Below are positions 39,357 to 48,397 of a stretch of DNA of 64,000 bases, piece after piece. Each line of letters starts with the position of its first letter. The first letter of the stretch is position 1. The notes beneath the pieces were generated by a model. That model made no database searches. It was given only the letters and a program-made list of their open reading frames with translations, and had not been told where the DNA came from. The stretch comes from Streptomyces sp. ISL-12. GTDB taxonomy: Bacteria; Actinomycetota; Actinomycetes; Streptomycetales; Streptomycetaceae. The stretch spans positions 1 to 64,000 of the forward strand of contig NZ_JAGGOO010000009.1 of the NCBI RefSeq assembly GCF_018614415.1, read 5' to 3'. Made by a program: the position numbers and the translations under genes.

Positions 39357-39473
39357 TCACAGCAGCCACCACACCAGCGCGGCCACCGCTACGGGGGTCA
39401 GCGCCAGGGAGGCGATGAACAGCGCCGCCACCAGCCGCCGTCCGCGTCCGATGGAGGGGGTCACCCGGGTCAT
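39357..39473 (-). CDS. 38-residue single-span membrane peptide within the GTPase/TerY-P operon
   Basis: ATG at 39473-39471 overlaps the GTPase stop (ATGA), and the stop is at 39357-39359. The product has a basic N-terminus, MTRVTPSIGRGRR, then one membrane span, LVAALFIASLALTPVAVAAL, ending VWWLL. It is too short for usual gene calling, but stop/start coupling, a coherent hydrophobic helix and the tight operon support it. It may anchor or regulate the neighbouring membrane GTPase. Function inferred only. Confidence 0.65.
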   Translation of the reverse strand: MTRVTPSIGRGRRLVAALFIASLALTPVAVAALVWWLL

Positions 39474-41059
39474 GCCGTCGTGTACGTCCTCTCCGCTGCG
39501 GCTCGGGTGCGCAGTCCCGAGGCGGCGAGCAGCCACAGCACGGGTTCGGCCGCCCTCAGCTGCTCGCTCTCCAACGGGCCCGCGCAGGTGGCGGCGTGGG
39601 CGCTCACCGTCCAGTAGCGCGCCGACCGGAAGTCGTGCCCGAGGGCGCGTACCAGGGGGCCGAGCCCGATCTCGGTGAGCCACTCGTCGATCCGCGCGCC
39701 GGGCACCGGCAGCGAGGTGAGCCCGTCGATGACGTCCCGCTTGGTGACCACCGCGGCCACCGGCAGCCGGGACCGCCGCCCGGTCAGCGCCGCCAGCTCC
39801 CCGGTCAGCCGCTGGTACGTCTCCCAGGGCCCCTGCGCCGAGGGACGGGCGTCCGTCACCAGGCGGGCGTCCTCGGGCGAGAGCAGGCCGCGCACCTTGG
39901 GATCGGCCAGGACGTCGGCGACCAGTACGACACCGTCCGCGTGCGCCAAGTACCCCTGTCCGCGCACCCGTTCCGCCTCGCTCACCGACTCGCCCATCGG
40001 GTCGTACAGGTACAGCAGCCGGCGCCGCCGGCCCCGGCGGACCAGCAGCATCAGGGCGCGCGGCTGCCCGCCGGTCGTGGCGTGCGCCCAGCCGGTGCGC
40101 CGTACCTCCTGGGCCAGACCGGTGGCGGTGCGCCGGTCGTCCTCCGAGGCGTACTCCACCGACAGCCCGCCGCGTCGCGCCCACGCCTGGAGTCCCTCCG
40201 TCATGGCCGTCATCAGCATCGTCTTGCCGGACGAGGTGCCGCCGATCAGCGGCGCGTGCACGACGCGGGTGGTGGTGGCGGCCTCGGGCAGCCAACGCTC
40301 GCAGTACGGGCAGTGCGCCGTGAGCCCGCCGCCGCCCGCGAGCCGGGTGGCGGGCAGCCGGTGCCCGCAGTCGCAGACGTGCCACAGGGCGCCGTACCGG
40401 CCGGGCCGCAGCGCGCGGTGCTCGGCGCGGCAGTTGGGGCAGTGGTGCAGGGCCAGCGGCACGGGGCGGTAGCAGCCGGGGTGCGGGCACTTGACGCGGA
40501 TGCCGCGCAGCAGCCGCCGGCCGCGCTCCAGCCCGCGCAGCGCCGGTACGGACGCCGCCCAGCCCAGCCAGACCAGTCCGAGCAGCAGGGCGAACACCGT
40601 GAGTACGGCGGTCAGGGCGGCACAGGCCAGCACGGCGCCGAGGGCCGCGCCGGCGGCGGTGCCGGGGGCGACGAACACCGCCAGCAGGAACCGGTTGACC
40701 GGGATGTCCACCCGGCGCCCGTCCGGCCGCCGCCCCGTGAACAGGTTGCGGGCGGTCCGCCGCAGCCACCGGTCGACGAGGTTCCGCCAGACGGTCCGCA
40801 GGCCGTGCCGGGCGGCGGTCGACGCGTCCACCCACATCTGCCGCCACCAGTAGGCGAGCTGCGCGGGCTCGGGCTGCCTCGCCGTCCGCAGCCGCCCGTC
40901 GCCGTCCCCCGTCCGCCACGGCCCGAGCCGCCGCCAGACGGCACCCAGCCCGGCCGCCGCCAGCTCCCACACCGCCCGGCCGGCGCACACGCCCACGGCG
41001 ATCAGGGCGGTCCAGCCGCCGAGGAGGAGGAGCGGGAGCGGGACGAGGCCGGAGGTCAT
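39470..41059 (-). CDS. Membrane-anchored TRAFAC-type GTPase with zinc ribbons
   Basis: A 529-residue protein, ATG at 41059-41057 with a strong GGAGG site (GGAGGAACCCC). An N-terminal membrane span (VPLPLLLLGGWTALIAVGVCAG) and a second hydrophobic hairpin (about residues 115-165) precede cysteine clusters CPHPGCYRPVPLALHHCPNC and CDCG...CPYCERW. The GTPase domain has the P-loop APLIGGTSSGKTMLMTAMTE, a G3-like LYDPMGESVSEAE and the G4 VVTKRDVIDGL. It resembles the double-GTPase (DO-GTPase) proteins of bacterial conflict systems that pair with GAP1-type regulators, here the next gene upstream. Confidence 0.85.
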   Translation of the reverse strand: MTSGLVPLPLLLLGGWTALIAVGVCAGRAVWELAAAGLGAVWRRLGPWRTGDGDGRLRTARQPEPAQLAYWWRQMWVDASTAARHGLRTVWRNLVDRWLRRTARNLFTGRRPDGRRVDIPVNRFLLAVFVAPGTAAGAALGAVLACAALTAVLTVFALLLGLVWLGWAASVPALRGLERGRRLLRGIRVKCPHPGCYRPVPLALHHCPNCRAEHRALRPGRYGALWHVCDCGHRLPATRLAGGGGLTAHCPYCERWLPEAATTTRVVHAPLIGGTSSGKTMLMTAMTEGLQAWARRGGLSVEYASEDDRRTATGLAQEVRRTGWAHATTGGQPRALMLLVRRGRRRRLLYLYDPMGESVSEAERVRGQGYLAHADGVVLVADVLADPKVRGLLSPEDARLVTDARPSAQGPWETYQRLTGELAALTGRRSRLPVAAVVTKRDVIDGLTSLPVPGARIDEWLTEIGLGPLVRALGHDFRSARYWTVSAHAATCAGPLESEQLRAAEPVLWLLAASGLRTRAAAERTYTTA

Positions 41060-41108
41060 GGGGTTCCTCCGTCGCCGCACGTCGGGGGTGTCACGGGCGT
41101 CGGGGGCG

Positions 41109-43901
41109 TCACGGGCGGCCCTCCTCGGCCGGCGGCTCGATGTCGCCGTGCCGCACGGGAGGGCGTTCGGCGCGGCGGTTGCGGCCGGAGAAGCGGCCCG
41201 CCAGGCGGCCGAGGGTGCCCGGCCGGTTCCAGGAGCGGAACGCGTCGAGCCTGCCGCCGCCCGCCCGGCCGAGGGTGTCCTCGATCCCGGCCAGGTCCGC
41301 CGCGGGCAGCGCCCGCACCACCGGGCGCAGCACCTTGGTCAGCAGGGCGGTGCGCGTCTCGTCCCAGGCCGGATGGGTGCCGGGGCAGGCGCTCCAGGCG
41401 CAGAAGCAGGCGGCGGCGTACGCCGGTGACGTCCGCAGCCGGTCCCGTACCCGCTCCGAGCGCCCCGCCCGTTCGTACGCCGCCAGCAGCCGGGGCTCGC
41501 CCGACCGGGCCAGCCCGTACAGCTCGCTGTCCGGCGCCGGGCCGTCCACCAGCCGTCGGGCCAGCGCGGCACAGACCCGCTCCGTCACGGTGTCCGGCAC
41601 CGGCTCGGCGGCACCGTCGCGCAGCCCGAGCGCCCGGCCGACCCACTCCTCGCCCTCGCCCTCGGTGCCCAGCAGCCCCGTGAACTCCAGCAGGAGCAGC
41701 GCCGCCCGCTGTCCCGGCCGCAGCTCCGTCGGGAAACAGCGCAGCAGGTCGGCGGCGAGGACGGGGACGTCCAGGTCGTCCGGGGGCGCGGCGAGGGCGG
41801 CGTCGACCAGGACGTCGCGGGTGCCGGCCGCGCGGTGGATGTCCGAGCCCAGCTGGTTCAGCAGCAGGCTGGCCTCCTGGGCGGTCGGCAGCTCACCCGG
41901 CCACACCAGGTGCAGGGCGGTGCCCAGGACGGCCGGTTCGGCGTGCGGCGAGACCGCGGCGGCGCGCAGCACCCCGTGGAACCGGGTGAGCCGGTCGCCC
42001 GGCTCCCGCGCCTCGGGCGACAGCACGCACATCCGCAGGTGCGGGAAGCCCGGCTGCAACGCGACGGGCAGCCGCGATCCGGCGAGCCGCCGGGAGACGG
42101 CCACCGGATCGGCGGCGGCCAGCGCGTCCAGGGCACCGAACAGGGCGATGCGCAGGGCGGGATGCCCCTCGACGGCGTCGAGCAGGGCGGGCGGACAGCC
42201 GTCGGACTCCCCGGCGGGGTCGGCGGCGTCGCGCGCGGCGCCGGGTTGCCGGAGGTCGTCGGGGGCGGGGTCCGTGGTTCCGTACGCGGTGCCGTACGTC
42301 GTGCCGTGCGGGGCACCACGCCGGGCACCTTCCGCGCCGGTTCCGGCGGTGCCGTACGCGGCGTTACCTGCGGTGCCGTACGCCGCGCCGCGCGAGGCAT
42401 CACGCCGGGCACCTTCCGCGCCGGTCCCGGCGGTGCCGTACACGCCGGACCCCGCGCCGCCCTCCCCGCCGGCACCCGCGGCGTTCTCCCTGCCGCCCTC
42501 CCCGCCACCCGCGGAGCCCCCCGGCCCCGCCACCAGTGCCCGCGACAGCCGCCCCGCCAGCTCCGGCAGCAGGTCCTGGCAGTCGACGTCGAGGAGGTCG
42601 GCCGTGCCCAGCAGGAGCAGGGGCCGGCCGACGGCGGGCTCGTGCGGGTCCGCGATGCCGGACCGCAGCGGCGCGGCCAGCGTCCGGGCCAGCTCGTCCC
42701 GGACCACCGGCGTCAGCGACCCGGCGCGCAGCGCGGGCACCGGCCCGCCGCCGAACACCGCCGAGGTCAGCACCCGCCCGGCCAGCGGTGCCGTCACGGC
42801 GGTCGGCAGCCGTCCCTCGACCCGGTCCAGCAGCGCGGCCAGCGCGGCCCGTTCGGCACCGGCGTCCTGCGAGGACGTACCGGACGTACCCCCTTCGTCG
42901 CCGCCGGACGCGCTCAGCACGCCGATCAGCGCCGTCAGCGTCGCCTCGGGCAGCGACCCGACCCGCTCCCCGGCCCAGCGGGCGGCGGCGGCCCGGGCGT
43001 CGGCGCGCAGCGCGACCCCGGCGGCCAGCGCCGACGCGGCGAGGCACCCGAGGTCCAGCGAGGCGTCCCGGAACAGCTCCGGACGCGCCGCGCACCACAC
43101 CCGCGCGCAGGTGTCGGCCCACGCGTCCGGGACCGTACCGGCCGAACCGCTCGCGGGTCGCCCGGTGCAGTCGTGGACCCGCAGCCGGTGCCCCGGCGCG
43201 CACGGCTCGGACGACGGCAGCGCGCCGACGATCTGCTGGCGGGCCTGCTGCGGCCGGCGCGTGTACGTCGTGAAGGTCAGCCGGTGCGCCACCTCCCGGG
43301 GCAGCACCGCGCAGGCCAGCGCGATCCACTGGGCCACCGCCGCGCTGTCGTGCTCCACCAGCACCACCTGGCAGGCGTCCGGGTCCTCGGCCAGCACCCG
43401 CAGGTCGGCGAAGAACGCGGCGAGCCGGTCCGCGCGGGACGCGGCGAAGGCGACCAGCGCGTCCCGGCGCAGCAGCCCCGACGGCTCCAGCCGGTCCACC
43501 GGCGCGGGCCGCCGGTCGGCGGGCGTGGCGTCGGCCCAGCGCGGCGACTCCCACGCCGTGATGGGCAGCGCCCCGTCCGGCAGCCGCGTCCCCGGCGGCA
43601 GATACAGGGCGTGCGCGTGGAAGTTGCCCCAGCGCCCGCTGTAGTCCGCGCCGGTGTAGACGGTACGGCTCAGCAGCCGTCCCCCGTCGGAGAGTTCGTG
43701 GAAGCCCAGCGCCTTCGGGAAGTCCCGCAGCTGCGCGGCGTCCGGCCGGGCCGGCAGGTCGCGCGGCGGCTCGTACCCGATGAGCTGCTCGGCCTCCCGC
43801 AGCAGCCCCTGCGGTACGCCGGGGCTGACCGCGGTGAACCGGAACCCCGAGCCGTCAGGTCCGGGCGGCGCGGACGTGTAGTGCAGCTGGGCGAGGCTCA
43901 C
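41109..43901 (-). CDS. GTPase-associated protein 1 (GAP1)-like large protein
   Basis: A 930-residue protein; GTG at 43901 overlaps the upstream GTPase stop (GTGA). The N-terminal domain begins MSLAQLHYTSAPPGPDGSGF and contains FHELSDGGRLLSRTVYTGAD and NFHAHALYLP. It resembles the N-terminal domain of GTPase-associated protein 1 from double-GTPase systems. A middle domain (CVLPREVAHRLTFTTYTRRP) is followed by a low-complexity Gly/Ala linker with repeated YGTAGTGAEGARR units (about 42235-42535). The C-terminal half is helical repeats. Predicted to regulate the paired GTPases; whether it is a true GTPase-activating protein is unknown. Confidence 0.82.
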   Translation of the reverse strand: MSLAQLHYTSAPPGPDGSGFRFTAVSPGVPQGLLREAEQLIGYEPPRDLPARPDAAQLRDFPKALGFHELSDGGRLLSRTVYTGADYSGRWGNFHAHALYLPPGTRLPDGALPITAWESPRWADATPADRRPAPVDRLEPSGLLRRDALVAFAASRADRLAAFFADLRVLAEDPDACQVVLVEHDSAAVAQWIALACAVLPREVAHRLTFTTYTRRPQQARQQIVGALPSSEPCAPGHRLRVHDCTGRPASGSAGTVPDAWADTCARVWCAARPELFRDASLDLGCLAASALAAGVALRADARAAAARWAGERVGSLPEATLTALIGVLSASGGDEGGTSGTSSQDAGAERAALAALLDRVEGRLPTAVTAPLAGRVLTSAVFGGGPVPALRAGSLTPVVRDELARTLAAPLRSGIADPHEPAVGRPLLLLGTADLLDVDCQDLLPELAGRLSRALVAGPGGSAGGGEGGRENAAGAGGEGGAGSGVYGTAGTGAEGARRDASRGAAYGTAGNAAYGTAGTGAEGARRGAPHGTTYGTAYGTTDPAPDDLRQPGAARDAADPAGESDGCPPALLDAVEGHPALRIALFGALDALAAADPVAVSRRLAGSRLPVALQPGFPHLRMCVLSPEAREPGDRLTRFHGVLRAAAVSPHAEPAVLGTALHLVWPGELPTAQEASLLLNQLGSDIHRAAGTRDVLVDAALAAPPDDLDVPVLAADLLRCFPTELRPGQRAALLLLEFTGLLGTEGEGEEWVGRALGLRDGAAEPVPDTVTERVCAALARRLVDGPAPDSELYGLARSGEPRLLAAYERAGRSERVRDRLRTSPAYAAACFCAWSACPGTHPAWDETRTALLTKVLRPVVRALPAADLAGIEDTLGRAGGGRLDAFRSWNRPGTLGRLAGRFSGRNRRAERPPVRHGDIEPPAEEGRP
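42235..42535. repeat. Repetitive linker in the GAP1-like gene
   Basis: On the minus strand this region encodes Gly/Ala-rich sequence with two copies of YGTAGTGAEGARR about 29 residues apart and extra YGTA units. It separates the N-terminal and C-terminal folded parts and looks like a recently expanded tandem insert. Confidence 0.7.
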
Positions 43902-45136
43902 GTGGTCCGTCCCTTCCCGGCGCCGCGCACCCGCAACAGCCCCCGGCGGCTCAGCAGCCACAGCAGCGGGTCCTCCACCCGTACCGGCCGCGGCCCCGAC
44001 TTCGGGGCGTCCGCCGGGGCGTCCGCCGGGGGCGGGGCGCCCAGCGCCGACAGGCCGAACAGGGACACCTCGGCGAAGTCCAGCTCCAGCCGCCGCAGCA
44101 GCGTCCCCGAGTCCCAGTCCGCCAGCAGCGACCGCATCTCCTCGTGCACGGCCAGCCGGTCCACGTCGTCGTACACGCCGCCTTGGTGCGGGGCGTTGGC
44201 CAGCAGCGGCGAGTGCGGGTCGAGCAGCGCCCCGAGCATGTCCGTCTTGGTGACGGCCACCGCGATCGGCGTGCTGACCCGGCCCCGGGCCCCGCGCCGG
44301 CCGTGCGCGCGCAACTGGGTCGCCAGGTCGGCGGCGATCTGCTCCGGCGGGGCCTCCACCGCGGGCAGCGGCGGACCGTCGTGCACCGGCAACCGGTCCC
44401 GTACGGAGCCCAGTTGCAGCGGGTCGACCAGCATGATGATGCCGTCCGCGGCGCTGAGGTAGCGGGTGTAGCGGTCCATCGCCTCCGCGTCCGCGAGGTC
44501 CTCGCCCGCCGCGTCGAAGAAGACCAGCGTGGTGTGCCGGGTGCCGCCGCCCGGCCGGCCGCGCCGGGGCAGACTCAGCCGGTACAGCAGCGGGTCGCTG
44601 AAGCCGAGCGCCGCCGGGCGGGTGGCGTCCGGCAGCCGCAGCCGCTCGTACAGGTCCTCGGCCATCTCCTTGTCACGCCGCTGGGTGCTCGCGCCCATCG
44701 CGGCCAGCGAGGCGTGGTACGCCTGCCCGACGCGCTGGTTCAACTCGTTGACCAGGACGGAGACGTACGTGCTCTTGCCCGACGCCTTCGCGCCGACCAG
44801 CGCGATGATGCGGCTGTCCTGGTCGCAGTAGTCGCTGGGCAGGTCGTTGTGGCAGGTCCCGCAGACCCGGACCGGGGTGCCGACCCCGCACTTGGGGCAG
44901 GGCACGCTGCCGGCCGAGGTGCCGAGCACCCGGCCCACGCTGCGCGGGGCGTTGAAGACGGGGCCGCGCATCCGGGCCGCCGGGGGAGCGGCGGGCCCGG
45001 TGAACCCCGCCCACACGTCGTCGCGCACCGGACCGCACGGCGCGCCCCGTACGCCGCTCGGCATCATCTGGCAGCGGTAGGGCAGCCGGGCCGCCGAGGC
45101 GCGGGTGAAGCAGTAGGGACAGGTGACGGTCGTCAT
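43898..45136 (-). CDS. Soluble TRAFAC-type GTPase with N-terminal zinc ribbons
   Basis: A 412-residue protein, ATG at 45136-45134. Two zinc-binding segments open it: MTTVTCPYCFTRASA and VPCPKCGVGTPVRVCGTCHN. The G domain follows: RIIALVGAKASGKSTYVSVL (P-loop), VFFDAAGEDLADAEAMDRYT (G3) and IAVAVTKTDMLGALLDP (G4). No membrane span is seen, in contrast with the GTPase at 39470. Together they form two related GTPases flanking the GAP1-like gene. The stop is coupled to GAP1 by GTGA. Confidence 0.85.
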   Translation of the reverse strand: MTTVTCPYCFTRASAARLPYRCQMMPSGVRGAPCGPVRDDVWAGFTGPAAPPAARMRGPVFNAPRSVGRVLGTSAGSVPCPKCGVGTPVRVCGTCHNDLPSDYCDQDSRIIALVGAKASGKSTYVSVLVNELNQRVGQAYHASLAAMGASTQRRDKEMAEDLYERLRLPDATRPAALGFSDPLLYRLSLPRRGRPGGGTRHTTLVFFDAAGEDLADAEAMDRYTRYLSAADGIIMLVDPLQLGSVRDRLPVHDGPPLPAVEAPPEQIAADLATQLRAHGRRGARGRVSTPIAVAVTKTDMLGALLDPHSPLLANAPHQGGVYDDVDRLAVHEEMRSLLADWDSGTLLRRLELDFAEVSLFGLSALGAPPPADAPADAPKSGPRPVRVEDPLLWLLSRRGLLRVRGAGKGRTT

Positions 45137-45139
45137 GGC

Positions 45140-47416
45140 TCAGCGCACCACCAGGCTCGTGGGGGAGGGTTCTTCGAGGCGTACGGCCGTGGCGTGCTCG
45201 CCGAGCAGGAAGCCGCGCAGGGTGTAGGGGGCGGGGACGGGCGCGTCCGGCAGTTCCTGCTCGACCGTGCCGCCGTGCCGGGTGAGGTCGCGGCCGGCGA
45301 TCCGCAGCACGGTGGTGCCGTCGCCGGCGTCCCGGGGGCGCAGGGTGCCGCCGCGCACCACGCACACGAACTCGGGCAGGTCGGCGCCGGCCGGGTCCGG
45401 GCCCAGCAGAGTGACCCGCAGCAGGGTCCGGCGGCGGCTCCGGGACAGGAACCGGCCCGGCGGGCGCACCAGTTGGTAGCCGATGGCGGTGTCCGCGGCG
45501 AGCAGGACCTCGGCGGTCGCGGCGGGCAGCACCACCGCGTCCGGTATCTGGGAGGCGACCGAGGCGCGCAGGCGCACCGCGTGCGGGCCGACGGGCAGCC
45601 GCAGGCCGCCGCGCCGGTACGCGTGCGCGGTGACCGTCCGCTCATCGCCGGCGCCGGCGTCGGCGGTCTCCGGGCCCGGCAGGGGCTCCCAGGCGACGGT
45701 GACCTGTCCGGTGCCCTCCGGCCAGTCCAGGGTGACGGCGGCCTCCCCGTCCGGGAGCCGGCGGGCGGCGAGGGCGGTGACCGGACGCAGCGCCTCGACG
45801 TCGACGACGGGCCCGGCCAGCGCCCGGTCGCCCAGTACGGCCACGGCGGCGACGCGCAGGTGCCCGCCCCGGCGGGGACGTACGGTCCTGGAGGATTCGG
45901 GTGCGGGTCCGCCCGGGTCCGGGCGCGCCGTCCCGGACGGTTCGGGCCCGGGTTCGTCCAGGCGGGGCGGCAGTTCGTCGGTGCGCAGTTCGGTGCCGGG
46001 CGCCGGCGCGTCGCCGGGCCACTCGATCAGCCGGACGTCGGCGCCCGACGCCCCGGTCCACCCGAACCGCAGCGCGTCGCCCTCGGGTTCGGCGGTGAGC
46101 GTGCCGACCGGCTCCGGCCAGGGGTGGACGGTACGGGTGAGCAGGCGGCCCGGCGAGGCGACGGACGTGCCGTCGGGGGCCCGGTAGTGGCAGCTGACGT
46201 GGAACGCGTGGGCGCCGACCGCCAGTCCCGTCGCGGTGAGCCCGTCGGGACGGGCGTCCAGCCGCTCGGCCGTGCTCTGCGGCCCCGTGTGCTCCACCGT
46301 CACGCTGGTGGCGCCGGGCGGGCACGTCCACGCGCAGGTCACCCGCCCCGGCCCGTCGGTCACGGCCGGGTCGCCCACCTCCGGGGTGACCGCCAGCCGG
46401 TGCGACACCAGCGGCGGCCCGGCCACCTGGCCGTCGCGCAGCGGCAGGGCGGCGTAGCGGACCGTGGTGCCGGGCACGACGTCCGTGTCCCGGGCGGTGC
46501 CGGCCAGGGCGGGCACCTCGCGGTGTCCGGTGGCGCCCCGCTCGTCCTTCAGCAGACACAGCAGCCGCCATGAACCGGCGCCCGCGTCGTCCTCGACGGG
46601 CCACGTCAACGCGACGTGTCCGAGGGCGAGTTCGGTACGCAGGGGGGCGGGGCGGCCGGGTCCGGGCCGGTGGACGCGGATCAGCCCGTGCAGCGCCCGC
46701 CGGTCGTCCGCGGCCTGGCCCAGCGCCCGCAGATACTGCTCCGTGGCCGCCTCGGTGTCCCCGCGCCGTACGGCCCGCCGGGCCGCCTCCAGCGCCGACT
46801 CCAGGGCGGCGAGCCGGCCGGCCAGCTCCGTCCGCAGCGCCCGCAGCGCCGGGTCGTCGCCCTGCGGCAGCCGCTCCAGCAGCATGCGGGCCCGGTACAG
46901 GCGGCGCTCCTCCCAGGCGTCGGCGAGCGACTCGGCGGCGGCACGCTGCTCCTGGTCGAGGACCGGTCGTACCCGGGCCGCCGCCAGCAGCCCGGCCGCC
47001 TCACCGGCGTGGATGCCCGACTCGGCGATGGCCTGCTGCCACTGGTCCGGCGCGCGGTCCTGCACCAGGCCGATCAGTTGGTAGAGCACGATCCGGCGCA
47101 GCGCCAGCGGGTCGCGCCGGTGCGCCACGGCCAGCAGCCGCGCCAGCTCCGCCGCCGGACCCGCGCCGCGGGCGACGCGGTCCAGCAGCGCGCCGTCCAC
47201 CCGCCGGTGGCCGCGCGGACCGGACGGCACGGCCAGCCCGTCCAGGACCCGCAGTCCGCCCCCGGACGGTAAGAGGATCTCGGCCGCGTGCCGGGCGCCC
47301 GCCGCGTGCTGGGCGGCGGCGAGTCCGGCGTAACCGGGGACGAGCGGACTCAGCGGCAGCCCCGACAGCGCACCCGGCAGCCCCAGATGATGTCCGAATA
47401 CCCGACCTGCCCCCAC
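45140..47416 (-). CDS. Large helical plus beta-sandwich protein opening the GTPase/TerY-P operon
   Basis: A 758-residue protein if the GTG at 47416-47414 is the start; it follows a GGGGGAAAAGG purine-rich site. An upstream GTG at 47506 is possible but lacks a ribosome-binding site. The first 270 residues are helical, with LLAVAHRRDPLALRRIVLYQ, RAAAESLADAWEERRLYRAR and TEAATEQYLRALGQAADDRR. The rest is built of several fibronectin-III-like beta modules: VTCAWTCPPGATSVTVEHTG, LRFGWTGASGADVRLIEWPG, VTLDWPEGTGQVTVAWEPLP. No catalytic motif is seen. It is 3 nt upstream of the soluble GTPase gene, so probably a recognition or scaffold component. Confidence 0.75.
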   Translation of the reverse strand: MGAGRVFGHHLGLPGALSGLPLSPLVPGYAGLAAAQHAAGARHAAEILLPSGGGLRVLDGLAVPSGPRGHRRVDGALLDRVARGAGPAAELARLLAVAHRRDPLALRRIVLYQLIGLVQDRAPDQWQQAIAESGIHAGEAAGLLAAARVRPVLDQEQRAAAESLADAWEERRLYRARMLLERLPQGDDPALRALRTELAGRLAALESALEAARRAVRRGDTEAATEQYLRALGQAADDRRALHGLIRVHRPGPGRPAPLRTELALGHVALTWPVEDDAGAGSWRLLCLLKDERGATGHREVPALAGTARDTDVVPGTTVRYAALPLRDGQVAGPPLVSHRLAVTPEVGDPAVTDGPGRVTCAWTCPPGATSVTVEHTGPQSTAERLDARPDGLTATGLAVGAHAFHVSCHYRAPDGTSVASPGRLLTRTVHPWPEPVGTLTAEPEGDALRFGWTGASGADVRLIEWPGDAPAPGTELRTDELPPRLDEPGPEPSGTARPDPGGPAPESSRTVRPRRGGHLRVAAVAVLGDRALAGPVVDVEALRPVTALAARRLPDGEAAVTLDWPEGTGQVTVAWEPLPGPETADAGAGDERTVTAHAYRRGGLRLPVGPHAVRLRASVASQIPDAVVLPAATAEVLLAADTAIGYQLVRPPGRFLSRSRRRTLLRVTLLGPDPAGADLPEFVCVVRGGTLRPRDAGDGTTVLRIAGRDLTRHGGTVEQELPDAPVPAPYTLRGFLLGEHATAVRLEEPSPTSLVVR

Positions 47417-47656
47417 CTGTGCCTTTTCCCCCTGCGCTCGTTCTCCGAGGGACCATCCCAGCAGATCGGCGACCGGGGAGGGAAGGCTTTTCCGTAACCC
47501 GCGCACGCCGGACCCGAGACCCGCGCATCCGCACTCCCCGCACGCCGCCCCCGCGCCCCGCGCACACCCTCTCACGCACGCCGGCCCGGGATTCCGCGCG
47601 CGCCGGCTCCGCCGCCCGTCGGCCACGGCGCCGTGGCTCCCGTCGGGAGCCGAGCG

Positions 47657-48355
47657 TCACGCCGGCGGCCGGGTGAGCCTGGCGGCGACGGCGTCGAGGA
47701 CCCACTCCAGGCCGGTGGCGAAGGAGGTCTCGGCGTCCACGTGCGTGCCGTCGTGCACGGCCTTGGACAGTGCCGGGAAGCGGCCGGTGGCCAGCATCCT
47801 CGTCACGTGCGGGCCACGGGCGCGCTGCCAGTCGCCCTTGGACAGGCCCGTGTCACGCTCGGCCCGCAGGTCGGCGGCCTCGCGCCGGATCGCGCCGGTG
47901 AAGTAGGCGCTGACGGTCTCCACGGCACGCAGGACGGTGTCGATGTCGGCGAGGCCGTCGAGCGCGGACAGCGTGGCCTCGGACACGGCGAGGCCGTTCG
48001 GCCCCAGGGCCGGGCGCCCGCCGAGCAGGTCGGCCAGCCATACGTGACGCAGAGCGGCCCGCCTGGTGCGGTGGGCGAGGGAACCCAGAGCCTCCCGCCA
48101 GTCACCGGTCCGCTCCTCGGGGAGGATCTCGGCGTACACCTCGTCCACCATCAGGTCCAGCAGCTCCTGCTTGGTGGAGATGTAGCCGTACAGCCGCATC
48201 GGGCCCGCGTTCAGCCGGGCGGCGACCTTGCGCAGCGACACCGCCTCCAGCCCGCCCTCGTCGGCCAGGGCGACGGCGGCGGCGACGATCCGCGCCCGGT
48301 CGAGCGGCACGGGGCGGGGCGGCGGCTCCGGCCGGTCCCAGACAGTCATGGTCAC
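47657..48355 (-). CDS. TetR family repressor (TetR_C-type)
   Basis: A 232-residue regulator; GTG at 48355, or ATG two codons later (48349). The N-terminal helix-turn-helix is DRARIVAAAVALADEGGLEA, VSLRKVAARLNAGPMRLYGY. The C-terminal part (EALGSLAHRTRRAALRHVWL, AVETVSAYFTGAIRREAADL) resembles the ligand domain of tetracycline-repressor-like proteins. It is divergent from the FAD monooxygenase across a 46-nt region with two palindromes, the classic repressor/detoxification-gene layout. Likely ligand: the monooxygenase substrate. Confidence 0.92.
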   Translation of the reverse strand: MTMTVWDRPEPPPRPVPLDRARIVAAAVALADEGGLEAVSLRKVAARLNAGPMRLYGYISTKQELLDLMVDEVYAEILPEERTGDWREALGSLAHRTRRAALRHVWLADLLGGRPALGPNGLAVSEATLSALDGLADIDTVLRAVETVSAYFTGAIRREAADLRAERDTGLSKGDWQRARGPHVTRMLATGRFPALSKAVHDGTHVDAETSFATGLEWVLDAVAARLTRPPA

Positions 48356-48364
48356 GCCGTTCTG

Positions 48365-48397
48365 TTGTGAGCGTCACAATCCAGCAATACAGTGTAT
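48365..48397. promoter_or_regulatory. Divergent promoter with two operator-like palindromes
   Basis: TTGTGA-gcg-TCACAA (48365-48379) and ATACA-g-TGTAT (48387-48397) occupy the tetR/monooxygenase gap. The plus-strand promoter TTGTGA (48365-48370), 17 nt, TACAGT (48388-48393) is built from these palindromes. The ATG at 48402 lies 8 nt past the -10, so the transcript is probably leaderless. Repressor binding to either dyad would block it. Confidence 0.6.

Noticed and set aside
44144..46573. Long plus-strand open frame opposite the GTPase and scaffold genes
   Set aside because: No domain or ribosome-binding site; the minus-strand genes are coupled and motif-bearing.
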